A stretch of 64,000 nucleotides of DNA from Bacteroidales bacterium (GTDB taxonomy: Bacteria; Bacteroidota; Bacteroidia; Bacteroidales; P3), in NCBI GenBank assembly GCA_017522105.1, contig JAFXAA010000003.1, positions 1 through 64,000 on the forward strand. Reading direction: 5' to 3'. Below the pieces are notes generated by a model. That model saw only the letters and a list, made by a program, of their open reading frames with translations, had not been told where the DNA came from and searched no databases. A program made the translations under genes and the position numbers. Below are positions 8,359 to 17,240 of the stretch, in pieces; position 1 is the first letter of the stretch; every line of letters starts with the position of its first letter.

Positions 8359-9759
8359 CTAATACCCCAGTATCTTAAGCATGGATTTGTAGCTCTGCTC
8401 TTTTGCGAAGAGTTTGGTGGTGTAGTCGCCGTTCTCGTCTTTGTCTATTATGACATGCTTGGGCGCCGGTATTAGGCAGTGCTGTATGCCGCCGTAGCCG
8501 CCGATGCTCTCCTGGTAGGCTCCGGTGTGGAAAAAGCCTATGTACAGCGGGTCGTCTTTCTGCAGCTTGGGTAGGAAGATGGCGTTGGCGTGGCTGTCGG
8601 CATTGTAGTAGTCCTCGCTGTCGCATGTCAGACCTCCAAGGAACACACGCTGGTACTCGCAGTCCCAATGGTTGATGGGCAACATGATGAAGCGCTGGTT
8701 GATGCCCCATGTGTCGGGCAGTGTGGTGATGAAGCTGCTGTCAATCATGTACCACAGCTCACGGTCGTTCTGTTGCTTCTGGTCGAGGATACTGTAAAGG
8801 GTTGCGCCGCTCTCACCAACGGTGAAGCTGCCGAACTCTGTGAATATGTGAGGTTCTTCCACGCCGCGGTTGGCGCAAATGGCTTTTATCTGAGCCAGTA
8901 TCTCTTCGGCCATGTACTCGTAGTCGTAGTTAGCGGCCAGGCTTACTTTGCTTGGGAATCCGCCGCCTATGTTCAGCGAGTCTAATTCTGGACACACTCG
9001 CTTGAGGTCGCAGTAGACGTTGACGCACTTGGCCAGTTCGTTCCAGTAGTATGCTGTGTCGCGTATGCCAGTGTTGATGAAGAAGTGCAGCATCTTGAAG
9101 TGGAACTTCCTGTTTGGCTTTATCTGCTCCTCATAGAAGCTGACTATGTCGTGGTAGCGGATGCCGAGGCGCGAAGTGTAGAAGTCGAATTTGGGTTCCT
9201 CTTCCGAGGCGATTCTTATGCCAAGTGACATGGGTTCGGGGCAGCTCTCTAACATTGTGTCGAGCACCTTGAACTCGTTTTTATTGTCCAGTACGGGTAT
9301 TACGTTGCGGAACCCATCGGTAAACAAACTGACGATATTCTCAATGTATTGTTCCTTCTTGAAGCCGTTGCATACAATTACCTTCTCCTTGTTTATCAGC
9401 CCCTGTGCATGCAATTCTTGTATTAGATTGATGTCAAAGGCTGACGAAGTCTCCAGGTTTATGTCGTTTTTCAGGGCTTCCTCCAGTACGAATGAGAAGT
9501 GGCTGCTTTTTGTGCAGTAGCAGTAGTTATATGTTCCGCGGTAGTCTGTTTTAGCTATTGCAACGTTGAACAGTCTTTTGGCGCGCTGTATCTGTGAACT
9601 TATTTTGGGTAGGTAAGTGATTTTGAGTGGTGTGCCATATTGCTTGATGATTTCCATAAGGGGGATGTCGTGGAAGTACAGTTCGCCGTCTTCCGTACGG
9701 AATTCGTCCTGCGGAAAGTCAAATGTCTGGTCGATCAGGTCGTAGTACTTGTTTTTCAT
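8359..9759 (-). CDS. speA: Fold-III PLP decarboxylase, probable arginine decarboxylase
   Basis: The 466-residue protein is an alanine-racemase-fold (fold type III) decarboxylase. It probably makes agmatine from arginine for polyamine synthesis. The PLP-lysine region is CYCTKSSHF near residue 78; the GGGFPSK motif at about 270 and the CDSEDYYNAD block near 393 (the Cys of the two-fold active site) fit the family. Closely related Bacteroidota proteins of 460-470 residues with the opening YxDLIxQTFDFPQ are labelled arginine decarboxylase, but this is shorter than the classical 630-residue SpeA. Diaminopimelate or carboxynorspermidine decarboxylase is a less likely alternative. I chose the ATG at 9759 rather than an upstream start because the conserved N-terminus begins there. 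Confidence 0.75.
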   Translation of the reverse strand: MKNKYYDLIDQTFDFPQDEFRTEDGELYFHDIPLMEIIKQYGTPLKITYLPKISSQIQRAKRLFNVAIAKTDYRGTYNYCYCTKSSHFSFVLEEALKNDINLETSSAFDINLIQELHAQGLINKEKVIVCNGFKKEQYIENIVSLFTDGFRNVIPVLDNKNEFKVLDTMLESCPEPMSLGIRIASEEEPKFDFYTSRLGIRYHDIVSFYEEQIKPNRKFHFKMLHFFINTGIRDTAYYWNELAKCVNVYCDLKRVCPELDSLNIGGGFPSKVSLAANYDYEYMAEEILAQIKAICANRGVEEPHIFTEFGSFTVGESGATLYSILDQKQQNDRELWYMIDSSFITTLPDTWGINQRFIMLPINHWDCEYQRVFLGGLTCDSEDYYNADSHANAIFLPKLQKDDPLYIGFFHTGAYQESIGGYGGIQHCLIPAPKHVIIDKDENGDYTTKLFAKEQSYKSMLKILGY

Positions 9760-9820
9760 ATTATCTAATGTGTTTAGTTTACAGTATTTTTGTCGATCCG
9801 GCTCACTTGGATTCTGTGTG

Positions 9821-9828
9821 CAAATATA
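9821..9828 (-). promoter_or_regulatory. Bacteroidota -7 promoter box for the decarboxylase gene
   Basis: The minus strand reads TATATTTG, an exact TAnnTTTG -7 box, about 62 bp upstream of the ATG. No clear TTTG -33 element is visible at the expected distance. Confidence 0.65.
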
Positions 9829-9985
9829 CAACTAATTTGAATAAGTTGAAAAAAATATTTGTTTTTGCTGCAAAAAGATTTTGTCTTTCTTGGAGGTTCT
9901 CTCTTTTTGGTTGCCTCTTAGGTGTGTATGGGTATGGCAATGGCTTTACAGAAGACTCTGGTGCTGTGGTGTGATGTAAAAATGT

Positions 9986-10012
9986 AAGGCGCAGCTGCAA
10001 AAGCTGTGCCTT
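9986..10012 (-). terminator. Terminator of the FKBP gene
   Basis: Read on the minus strand, AAGGCACAGC and GCTGCGCCTT form a 10-bp stem with one imperfect pair, followed by a T-rich tail (ACATTTTTAC). It lies 27 bp after the FKBP stop codon. Confidence 0.75.
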
Positions 10013-10038
10013 GCTCTATGGTTATTTATAGATGAATG

Positions 10039-10740
10039 CTACCGGCTTGAAATGGAGTGCAGCTCTAGTTCGTATATGAGTGGAGTGTAAGGTGGAATGT
10101 CGCCAGATCCAGAAGCGCCGAAAGCGAGTTGGTAAGGGAAGTAGAAACGGTAGATGCTGCCTTTGTTCATGAGTTGAAATGCTTCAATGAGTCCGGGGAA
10201 CATGGGTTTTCCGACGACATGGCTGATGGGTTCTCGTTTGCCATAGGTTTGGTCGTATGGTTGTCCGTCAAGCATGGTGAAACTGCGGTAGTCAAAATAG
10301 ATGTGGGCAGCATAATATGCATTGGGACCAGTACCGGCTTTAATCTGTTCATAGTAAAAACCTGATGGGTGTCGTTTGATGTTTGGATTGGTTGCCACTA
10401 GGTTTGAGAAGTATTGGTCTTGCAGCTTATCAATGTTCTGTTTCTGGCTTTCGTTGTCTCTTGAGGCCCTGTGTTGTGCGGCTTGTATCATCTGATTGAG
10501 TGCAGAGTGATATACGCTGTCGCTGATGGGCTGTGGCATACTGTCGAAGGTGGCGCGGATGGCCTGAAGAAAGATTTCTTTGTCTATTTTCCCAAAAGGA
10601 CCGCGGACGATGCTTTCGGCGGTGTTGCGCCCGAGAATCCATGAGACAGAGTCTTCGGCGTCTTTTAGTTGCGGCGTTCGGCTGTTGTTGCAAGAGGCGA
10701 AGGTGAGGCCTACAGCAATAATGATGAATAATCTTTTCAT
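10039..10740 (-). CDS. FKBP-type peptidyl-prolyl isomerase lipoprotein
   Basis: A 233-residue envelope lipoprotein: the signal peptide ends in the lipobox TFASC, with acylation predicted on Cys17. Residues about 30-110 resemble the dimerising N-terminal domain of FkpA/Mip-like proteins, including a Gln/Lys-rich helix. The C-terminal half is an FKBP domain with the YxFDY strand and the end LAFGASGSGDIPPYTPLIY, which retains the family's IPPxTPLIYELEL pattern. It probably assists folding of exported proteins. The gene stands alone between a terminator and the glycosylphosphotransferase gene. Confidence 0.88.
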   Translation of the reverse strand: MKRLFIIIAVGLTFASCNNSRTPQLKDAEDSVSWILGRNTAESIVRGPFGKIDKEIFLQAIRATFDSMPQPISDSVYHSALNQMIQAAQHRASRDNESQKQNIDKLQDQYFSNLVATNPNIKRHPSGFYYEQIKAGTGPNAYYAAHIYFDYRSFTMLDGQPYDQTYGKREPISHVVGKPMFPGLIEAFQLMNKGSIYRFYFPYQLAFGASGSGDIPPYTPLIYELELHSISSR

Positions 10741-10820
10741 TTATGTTTTTAATATTTATGATTTAAAGTAAATGTTTTGGTCAGTGTAAATAAATGTTCG
10801 CCCCCGCTATGATATGTGGC

Positions 10821-12242
10821 TTATTTGCCGCGTCCCTGGATAATGATGATGACGGTGTAGAGTAATATTTTAAGGTCTGTGGAGAGTGTCATGTTATCAA
10901 GATAGAGAAGGTCGTAGCGCAGACGTTCAACCATTTCGTCAACAGTGGAGGCGTATCCGTAGCGGACCTGACCCCATGATGTTATGCCGGGCTTGATGCG
11001 CTGTAGGAGGAGGTATTCTGGTGCACGCTTGACGATTTGGTCTATGTAGAATTGTCGCTCTGGGCGTGGCCCCACAAGCGACATGGTGCCACGAAGGACG
11101 TTGTAGAACTGAGGTATCTCGTCAAGGCGAACCTTGCGCATAAAGCGGCCGAAGGGGGTGATGCGTGGGTCATTGTCTTTTGAGAGTGCGGGTCCGGCCT
11201 GTTCTGCATCTACGTACATGGAACGGAATTTGTGCATCTTGAATGGTTTGCCGTGGTATCCTATACGTTCCTGGGCGTAGAAAACAGGACCTGGCGAGGT
11301 GGCTTTGACAATGATGGCTGTGATAAGGTAGACGGGTGAGAGAATGATGAGCGCGAGGAGGGATATGATGATATCAAAGATGCGTTTGAGGGAATATTGC
11401 CATTCGGGCATAAGTCGATTGTTGATGACAATGAAGGGTGAATGGAAGATTGAACGCTGGTGGATGGCGCCGACAGAGAGGTCTCGTGCATCTGGCGTAA
11501 TCTTTATTATTATATCGCCACAAGAGTTGATGGCGAGAAGTATTTGCTGTAGGAGGTCGCGCTGGTCTGGTTCAAGGGCAATGATAACCTCTTCCATATT
11601 GTGCTGTTTGGCCACGCTGCGGAGGTCTTCGAGGCTGCCAAGCGATGGCATGATGGTGTAGAGCGCTGATGTTTGCGACTGGTTGGGGGTGGGGTCAATG
11701 TAGCCGATGAAGAGATTGCCGGAATAGGTCTCTTGGCTTTCAAGGTCGTTGTAGGTCTGAAGGGCGCGTGGGCCGGAACCTATCATTACGGTTGGGAACC
11801 CGAGTCGCCTGGCGTGTACGGCGCGCACGGTGTGGGATGTGATGATGAGTCTGGGAATGTAGGTGAGCGTGAAATGTACGACAAAGAGGAATAGGAAGGA
11901 TGCATAGTAGTTGCGATATGTGCTTATGTGGTCGTCAACGAGTAGGAGGAAGAAGATAGCGACGACGCCTATGAGAGAGGCGAGAAGCGTGTCAAGGAGT
12001 TCTGTGAGACGTGCGCGGCGCAGAACGTTGCGGTAAGAGCCTTGTATGGCATAGAGGGAGAGCCATCCGGCAGGCACAAGTATGAGTCCGAGCCAGAGGT
12101 TGCTGTCGTTGAAAAAGTGGGCTGCGTCAGTGAAGCCCGTATGCTCGAGTGCGAGTTTTCGGAAGAGGAAGAGGAGGGCCCATGCAAGCATGGCTGAAAG
12201 GGTGTCCGAAATGAGGTATTTGATGCGTTGTCTCTTTTCCAT
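10821..12242 (-). CDS. Exopolysaccharide polyprenyl glycosylphosphotransferase
   Basis: This enzyme transfers a sugar-1-phosphate from a nucleotide sugar onto undecaprenyl phosphate to start polysaccharide repeat-unit synthesis at the inner membrane. The 473-residue protein has four N-terminal membrane segments (about 12-28, 46-66, 82-102, 110-130), a Rossmann-like middle domain, a fifth membrane segment near 285-310, and the C-terminal bacterial sugar transferase domain. That domain shows KRIFDIIIS, KMHKFRSM, the DEIPQFYNVL block and the MSLVGPRPE motif. The sugar specificity cannot be assigned. The lipoprotein gene upstream is only 6 bp away and is probably co-transcribed. Confidence 0.92.
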   Translation of the reverse strand: MEKRQRIKYLISDTLSAMLAWALLFLFRKLALEHTGFTDAAHFFNDSNLWLGLILVPAGWLSLYAIQGSYRNVLRRARLTELLDTLLASLIGVVAIFFLLLVDDHISTYRNYYASFLFLFVVHFTLTYIPRLIITSHTVRAVHARRLGFPTVMIGSGPRALQTYNDLESQETYSGNLFIGYIDPTPNQSQTSALYTIMPSLGSLEDLRSVAKQHNMEEVIIALEPDQRDLLQQILLAINSCGDIIIKITPDARDLSVGAIHQRSIFHSPFIVINNRLMPEWQYSLKRIFDIIISLLALIILSPVYLITAIIVKATSPGPVFYAQERIGYHGKPFKMHKFRSMYVDAEQAGPALSKDNDPRITPFGRFMRKVRLDEIPQFYNVLRGTMSLVGPRPERQFYIDQIVKRAPEYLLLQRIKPGITSWGQVRYGYASTVDEMVERLRYDLLYLDNMTLSTDLKILLYTVIIIIQGRGK

Positions 12243-12248
12243 GGTGTG

Positions 12249-13199
12249 TCAGAGGGAAATGCTTGTGGTGATGAGTTTGACGTTGTCGATGTCTATGGTT
12301 CCGCCCGACCCGTTTTCATCGACGGCGGAGAATGAAAGGCGGAATGTAGAGGGGTGGTTGAAGTAAGCCCAGGTGCGGCCGAGGTTGATGTAGAGGTGCT
12401 GCCAGTGGTTGATGGGGTTGACTGTCATAACGGGGATGCGGTCTTCGGCTTGTCCAGCGCGGGAAGAAGCGCGCATGTATACGGAGAGTGGCAAGGTGTT
12501 TTTGATGTCGAGTTCGAGGTAGATGATTTTGCCTGGGTCTGTGACGGAGAAGGTGTCTGTGGCGTCGAAGGTGACAAATCCGCCGTCGGAAGGGCTGACT
12601 GTGAGGTGGCCGTAGCCGCCACCAGTGCAAGCGCCGGCAGGGTCGTCCTCAACCCATTGGAGTGGAGTGGAGAACCGGATGCCAGCGCGTGGCCGCTCGA
12701 AATGTTCAAATAGCTGAAGGGTGTCCACGAGTGGATGCGGACGGTAGGCGGTGGTGTCGACACCCAAGTTGAGTGTGTCGCCCGTGCGCAGCGTCGTGCT
12801 GTCGGCGGCCGTGTGGTGGATGGGTGAGTAGAAGGTGTAGTAGGGCATCGCACCCGAAATGCCACTTTGCTCCACGGCGGGAAATATGTCTATGTAATCG
12901 GCCTTGCCGTCGTATAGTATCGGTATGGTGAAAGGCATGCGGAAGAGCCCCACGGTGTCTACTGATGAGCGTCCAGGGTAATGGGCAACGACGTAGGCAG
13001 CGACAATGTCGTGAGTGTAAAAGCCTTCGTTGGTGGTGATTGTCGGCGTCTGGCGCAGGGTTATGCCTTCTACGTGGAGGAATGCTGGCGGCACAAAATC
13101 AGTGTCCCTGCTGCAAGAGGCAATGGAAAGTGAGAAAATGAAGAATGAAAAAAGGATAATTGTCCTGGTGCGTTGTATTGGCGCCAGCCCATTTTTCAT
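12249..13199 (-). CDS. Putative surface lipoprotein, function unknown
   Basis: With the start at 13199 the protein has 316 residues, a hydrophobic signal segment and the lipobox IASC (Cys29). A start 42 bp further upstream (13241) is possible, but that stretch is part of an AATGAAG-type repeat array. The body is beta-rich, and its C-terminal half (from about residue 165, with repeated Asp/Thr-rich strands and the end GGTIDIDNVKL) looks like a jelly-roll, carbohydrate-binding-like domain. It lies immediately upstream of the glycosylphosphotransferase gene, which hints at a role in surface polysaccharide. No specific family was recognised. Confidence 0.7.
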   Translation of the reverse strand: MKNGLAPIQRTRTIILFSFFIFSLSIASCSRDTDFVPPAFLHVEGITLRQTPTITTNEGFYTHDIVAAYVVAHYPGRSSVDTVGLFRMPFTIPILYDGKADYIDIFPAVEQSGISGAMPYYTFYSPIHHTAADSTTLRTGDTLNLGVDTTAYRPHPLVDTLQLFEHFERPRAGIRFSTPLQWVEDDPAGACTGGGYGHLTVSPSDGGFVTFDATDTFSVTDPGKIIYLELDIKNTLPLSVYMRASSRAGQAEDRIPVMTVNPINHWQHLYINLGRTWAYFNHPSTFRLSFSAVDENGSGGTIDIDNVKLITTSISL

Positions 13200-13230
13200 T
13201 CCATGATCTTCGCGCATCTTTCTCAGTACT

Positions 13231-13256
13231 TCATTCTTCATTTTTCATTCTTCGTT
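13231..13256. repeat. AATGAAG-type short repeat upstream of the lipoprotein gene
   Basis: On the minus strand, imperfect copies of GAATGAAAAATGAAGAATGA run into the possible upstream start codon at 13241. This makes start choice for the lipoprotein uncertain. Confidence 0.7.
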
Positions 13257-13297
13257 TCTTAAAACGTCATATTAACGGCGGTGTGGAAAAAATATTA

Positions 13298-13328
13298 TTT
13301 GATGATTGAAAAATAATACGTATTTTTG
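13298..13328 (+). promoter_or_regulatory. Promoter of the GHKL ATPase operon
   Basis: TTTG at 13298-13301 and TATTTTTG (TAnnTTTG) at 13321-13328 are 19 bp apart, the standard Bacteroidota -33/-7 pair. The ATG follows 29 bp later. Confidence 0.8.
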
Positions 13329-13357
13329 CAGTCGCAAAACGATAAAGAACTGGAACA

Positions 13358-13906
13358 ATGAAAGAGTTGGCGATGCACGTCTACGACCTGATGGAGAACT
13401 CCACTGCGGCCAATGCGAAGGATGTGAAACTGACAATAGTGGATAGTTTGAAGAACAACGATTTCCACTTTACTATTGAGGATAATGGCAAAGGAATGAG
13501 CCCTGAATTCCTGGCCAAGGTTACGGATCCCTACACCACTTCTCGCACCACGCGCAAGGTCGGCCTTGGTTTACCGTTGATAAAGATGAATACCGAGAAA
13601 TGCGGTGGCGGCATGAAGCTTACCTCCGAGGTGGGGGTCGGCACACGGCTTGAGTTCTGGTTCGAGCACAACAACTGGGATCGTCCGCCGATGGGCGATT
13701 TGCCTGGGACTTTGGTGATGCTGCTTTCGGCACATGAGGACATACATTTTGTTATTACATATCGCACTGACGTGGACGAATTTGTACTCGACACCGATGA
13801 ACTGAAAGAGGCGCTGGACGGCATGTCTTTGAACGATATACACATCATCAACTACCTCAAGGAGATGATAAGTGAGAACCTGAAAGAGATACAAGCCAAC
13901 GAATGA
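13358..13906 (+). CDS. Small GHKL-fold ATP-binding protein
   Basis: The 182-residue protein is mostly a histidine-kinase-like ATPase domain with no dimerisation domain or phospho-acceptor His box. The N box is MENSTAAN (12-19), G1 is DNGKGM at about 42-47, and G2 is GLGLPL at about 68-73. The last 80 residues are specific to this subfamily. Homologous stand-alone GHKL proteins are known next to hydrogenase or NADH-oxidoreductase genes in anaerobes, but no such gene is nearby. Here its stop overlaps the start of a phosphoesterase gene, so the pair may work together. Role unknown. Confidence 0.8.
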   Translation: MKELAMHVYDLMENSTAANAKDVKLTIVDSLKNNDFHFTIEDNGKGMSPEFLAKVTDPYTTSRTTRKVGLGLPLIKMNTEKCGGGMKLTSEVGVGTRLEFWFEHNNWDRPPMGDLPGTLVMLLSAHEDIHFVITYRTDVDEFVLDTDELKEALDGMSLNDIHIINYLKEMISENLKEIQANE

Positions 13907-14400
13907 TGCATATTGGTGTATTGAGCGACACTCACGGCACGCTGCCCAAACAAGTGTACACCTTCTTCAAGGATTGCGACGAACTGTGGCACGCCGGCGA
14001 CATAGGCCCCGGTGTGCTGGAGGAGCTTCGGGCGTGGAAGCCTGTACGTGCCGTGTGGGGCAACTGTGACAGTTTCAGCCTGCACTATGAGCTTGAAGAA
14101 CGCGCCTTCTTCGAGGTGGAGGGTCAGCGTGTGTTGATGACGCACATCGGTGGCTGGCCCGGTCACTATCCCTACGAGCTGCGGAGGACACTCGAACTGG
14201 CTAAACCCGACATCTTTGTCTGTGGTCACAGTCACATTCTGAAGGTGATGTATGACAAGGAATTCAACTTCCTGCACATTAACCCTGGCGCCGCCGGTCG
14301 GCAGGGTTTCCACAAGGTGGGCACGCTGGTGCGCTTTGTGTTGAAGCCAGAACCGGCAGAACTTGAGATAATGGATTTCCCCAAAATACCAACTGAATGA
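13903..14400 (+). CDS. YfcE/MJ0936-type metallophosphoesterase
   Basis: A 165-residue calcineurin-like phosphoesterase with the metal-binding series DTHG (9-12), HAGDIG near 32, GNCD near 53 and GHSH near 108, followed by NPGAAG. All dimetal ligands appear present. Related proteins hydrolyse phosphodiesters in vitro but the natural substrate is usually unknown. Two adjacent ATGs are possible (13903 and 13906); both overlap the previous stop. Its own stop overlaps the phoH start, so translation of the four-gene set is probably coupled. Confidence 0.88.
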   Translation: MMHIGVLSDTHGTLPKQVYTFFKDCDELWHAGDIGPGVLEELRAWKPVRAVWGNCDSFSLHYELEERAFFEVEGQRVLMTHIGGWPGHYPYELRRTLELAKPDIFVCGHSHILKVMYDKEFNFLHINPGAAGRQGFHKVGTLVRFVLKPEPAELEIMDFPKIPTE

Positions 14401-15359
14401 ACGAACCGTCCATAGAAAGAATATTTTCATTAGAGGAAATAGACTATGCCCGCTTCTGGGGGCAGAACGACAAGTTGCTTGAGTTTGTGAGGCTGCTCTT
14501 CCCCAAGCTGAAGCTCATAGTGCGTGGAGACATGCTGAAGGCCATAGGCAGCGAGGAAGACATCGCCTGGTTCGACGGCAAGCTGCAGGCCATGATGACC
14601 TACTATGACAAGTTCGGCCGCCTGACGGAGAACGCCATCATGGGCATCATGGAGAGTGGCGGCGGCAGCCCGGAGGCCGAGGTGAGCGACGAGGTGCTGG
14701 TGCATGGCCGCAACGGCCTGCTCATCAAAGCCCGCACCCCCAACCAGCAGCGGCTTGTCCGTGCCGTCTACGACCACGACATGGTCTTCGCCATAGGCCC
14801 TGCCGGCACCGGCAAGACCTACACCGCTGTGGCTATGGCTGTGCGTGCGCTTAAGAACAAGGAGATACGCCGCATCATACTGACACGCCCCGCCGTGGAG
14901 GCCGGCGAGAATCTGGGTTTCCTGCCGGGAGACTTGCGCGACAAGCTTGACCCCTACCTGCAGCCACTCTATGACGCCCTGCGCGACATGATACCGCAGC
15001 AGAAGCTGCTCTCCTACTGGGAGGACAACACCATAGAGATTGCGCCGCTGGCATTCATGCGAGGCCGTACGTTGGACAATGCGTTCGTCATCCTCGATGA
15101 GGCCCAAAATGCTACAAGTGCACAGCTCAAGATGTTCCTCACACGCATGGGTCGCAATGCCAAGTTCGTCATCACCGGCGACCTCACACAGGTCGACCTC
15201 CCGCGCCACCAGCAGAGCGGCCTGCTCCAAGCTGTCAACATCCTCAAGGACGTGAAGGGTATAGAAGTGATACGGCTCGACAACAGCGACGTCATTCGCC
15301 ACCGTCTTGTCACCGATATTATACGTGCCTATGACAACCTGCCCAAACTGCAAGATTAA
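14397..15359 (+). CDS. phoH: PhoH family ATPase
   Basis: A 320-residue cytoplasmic P-loop protein of the PhoH (PhoH-like/YbeZ) type, implicated in RNA metabolism. An N-terminal KH-like region (to about 100) precedes Walker A GPAGTGKT at 134-141, the LTRPAVEAGE block, the FMRGRT motif, Walker B VILDEAQN and the sensor TGDLTQVDLP. Length and motifs are normal. The start overlaps the upstream phosphoesterase stop by four bases, and its last 29 bases are shared with the start of ispE. Confidence 0.95.
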   Translation: MNEPSIERIFSLEEIDYARFWGQNDKLLEFVRLLFPKLKLIVRGDMLKAIGSEEDIAWFDGKLQAMMTYYDKFGRLTENAIMGIMESGGGSPEAEVSDEVLVHGRNGLLIKARTPNQQRLVRAVYDHDMVFAIGPAGTGKTYTAVAMAVRALKNKEIRRIILTRPAVEAGENLGFLPGDLRDKLDPYLQPLYDALRDMIPQQKLLSYWEDNTIEIAPLAFMRGRTLDNAFVILDEAQNATSAQLKMFLTRMGRNAKFVITGDLTQVDLPRHQQSGLLQAVNILKDVKGIEVIRLDNSDVIRHRLVTDIIRAYDNLPKLQD

Positions 15360-16098
15360 CCTTGGCTTGCACGTCATCGGCAAGCGTGCTGACGGCTATC
15401 ACGACCTTGAGACAGTCTTTCTGCCGGTCAACGACCTCCACGATGAACTTGAGGTCGAGGAGTGTGACTCCTTAAAGATGACGCAGGAGGGTATCGTCCT
15501 CGACAATACTCCCGAAGACAACCTGTGCGTGAAGGCTTGGCGTCTGGTGCACGAAGAGTTTGGCATTCCGCCGGTGCACATACGCTTGAAGAAACATATT
15601 CCCTTCGGTGCCGGCCTTGGCGGTGGCAGCAGCGATGCAGCCTTTACTCTCAAAATGCTCAACGAGATGTACTCCCTCGGCCTCGACGCCCAGGCTCTCG
15701 AACTTCGCGCCGCCAAACTCGGTGCCGACTGTGCCTTTTTCATACAGAATCGTCCCGCCTATGCCACCGGCATCGGCGATGTACTCACCCCGATAGCACT
15801 TGACATGAGCCGGTACCGGATATGCATAGAGATTCCCGCCGGAGAGCATGTGAATACCAAGGAGGCTTACCATGGCCTGAACAGAGACCTTTTCGGCCAG
15901 CCGCGTCCTGACCTGCGCGAGGCAATCCGTCGCCCCATTGAAGAGTGGCGCCACCTCATCGTCAACGATTTCGAGGCCTCTGTCTTCCCCGCCCACCCAG
16001 CCATTGCGGCCATAAAAGAAGACATGTACGCGCGCGGGGCACTCTATGCTTCCATGTCTGGTTCCGGCGCTGCCGTCTTCGGTCTCTTCGAGAAATAA
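15331..16098 (+). CDS. ispE: 4-diphosphocytidyl-2-C-methyl-D-erythritol kinase IspE
   Basis: IspE phosphorylates CDP-methylerythritol in the non-mevalonate isoprenoid pathway. I chose the ATG at 15331 because the protein then opens MTTCPNCKINLGLHV, which lines up with the family's conserved N-terminus; an upstream start at 15307 would lie deeper inside phoH. The GHMP-kinase glycine loop PFGAGLGGGSSDA is at about 91-103, and the C-terminal motif MSGSGAAVFG is intact. The protein has 255 residues. It overlaps phoH by 29 bases. Confidence 0.95.
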   Translation: MTTCPNCKINLGLHVIGKRADGYHDLETVFLPVNDLHDELEVEECDSLKMTQEGIVLDNTPEDNLCVKAWRLVHEEFGIPPVHIRLKKHIPFGAGLGGGSSDAAFTLKMLNEMYSLGLDAQALELRAAKLGADCAFFIQNRPAYATGIGDVLTPIALDMSRYRICIEIPAGEHVNTKEAYHGLNRDLFGQPRPDLREAIRRPIEEWRHLIVNDFEASVFPAHPAIAAIKEDMYARGALYASMSGSGAAVFGLFEK

Positions 16099-16100
16099 AT

Positions 16101-16131
16101 TTTGCCATGTAAAATATAATATGTACTTTTG
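16101..16131 (+). promoter_or_regulatory. Promoter of the aldolase gene
   Basis: TTTG at 16101-16104 and TACTTTTG (TAnnTTTG) at 16124-16131 are separated by 19 bp. The ATG of the aldolase gene lies 36 bp downstream. Confidence 0.85.
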
Positions 16132-16167
16132 CAAAATCAATTCAACAATAAATAAAACAACAACAAT

Positions 16168-17166
16168 ATGGTAGACTACAAGAAAATAGGCCTTGTGAAC
16201 ACCCGTGAGATGTTCAAGAAAGCCGTCAATGGCGGTTACGCTATCCCAGCCTTCAACTTCAACAATATGGAGCAGATGCAGGCCATTATCATGGCCGCTG
16301 TCGAGACCAAGAGCCCCGTCATCCTACAGGTGAGCAAGGGCGCGCGCGAGTATGCCAACCCCACGCTGCTGCGCTACATGGCCGAGGGTGCCGTGGAGTA
16401 TGCCAAGGAGCTCGGCTGCCCCAACCCGCAGATTGTGCTGCACCTCGACCACGGCGACAGCTTCGAGACCTGCAAGAGCTGCATCGACATGGGCTTCAGC
16501 TCGGTGATGTACGACGGTAGCGCGCTGCCCTACGAGGAGAACATCCGCATCTCCCGCCAGGTGGTGGAGTATGCCCACAAGTACGATGTCACCGTCGAGT
16601 GCGAGCTCGGCGTGCTGGCTGGCGTTGAGGATGAGGTGGCCTCCGAGGTGAGCCACTACACCAAGCCCGAGGAGGTCATCGACTTCGCCACCCGCACCGG
16701 CTGCGACTCCCTCGCCATCAGCATCGGCACCAGCCACGGCGCCTACAAGTTCAAGCCCGAACAGTGCACTGTCGACCCGCAGACGGGCCGTCTCGTGCCT
16801 CCTCCTCTGGCTTTCAATGTCCTTGAGGCCATTGAGAAGAAGCTCCCCGGCTTCCCCATTGTTCTTCACGGTTCCAGCTCCGTGCCGCAGGAAGAGGTGG
16901 ACACCATCAACGCCAACGGTGGCGCCCTCAAGGCCGCTGTCGGCATCCCCGAGGAGCAGCTGCGCAAGGCCGCCAAGAGCGCCGTCTGCAAGATCAACAT
17001 CGACAGCGACTCCCGCCTGGCTATGACCGCCGCCATCCGCAAGCATCTGGCCGAGCACCCCGACCACTTCGACCCGCGCCAGTACCTCAAGCCCGCCCGC
17101 GAGAGCATGAAGAAGATGTACATCCACAAGATTGTCAACGTCCTCGGCTCCAACGACAAGCTCTAA
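16168..17166 (+). CDS. fba: Class II fructose-bisphosphate aldolase
   Basis: This zinc-dependent glycolytic enzyme interconverts fructose-1,6-bisphosphate with dihydroxyacetone phosphate and glyceraldehyde-3-phosphate. The 332-residue protein carries AIPAFNFNNMEQ near the N-terminus, the zinc-binding LHLDHGDSFE, the ISIGTSHGAYKF block and VLHGSSSVP, which together hold the His ligands and the phosphate-binding loop. It has its own strong promoter and a textbook terminator, so it is a single-gene unit, and its strongly biased codon use is what one expects of an abundant protein. Confidence 0.97.
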   Translation: MVDYKKIGLVNTREMFKKAVNGGYAIPAFNFNNMEQMQAIIMAAVETKSPVILQVSKGAREYANPTLLRYMAEGAVEYAKELGCPNPQIVLHLDHGDSFETCKSCIDMGFSSVMYDGSALPYEENIRISRQVVEYAHKYDVTVECELGVLAGVEDEVASEVSHYTKPEEVIDFATRTGCDSLAISIGTSHGAYKFKPEQCTVDPQTGRLVPPPLAFNVLEAIEKKLPGFPIVLHGSSSVPQEEVDTINANGGALKAAVGIPEEQLRKAAKSAVCKINIDSDSRLAMTAAIRKHLAEHPDHFDPRQYLKPARESMKKMYIHKIVNVLGSNDKL

Positions 17167-17190
17167 CCTTTCGCCGTATAGGCATTAAGA

Positions 17191-17225
17191 AAGGGTGCAG
17201 GCACAGGCCTGCACCCTTCTTTTTA
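17191..17225 (+). terminator. Rho-independent terminator of fba
   Basis: A perfect 12-bp stem (AAGGGTGCAGGC paired with GCCTGCACCCTT) with the loop ACAG is followed by CTTTTT. It lies 24 bp after the fba stop and faces the converging lipoprotein gene. Confidence 0.93.
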
Positions 17226-17240
17226 TTCTGTCTTGTTCTC

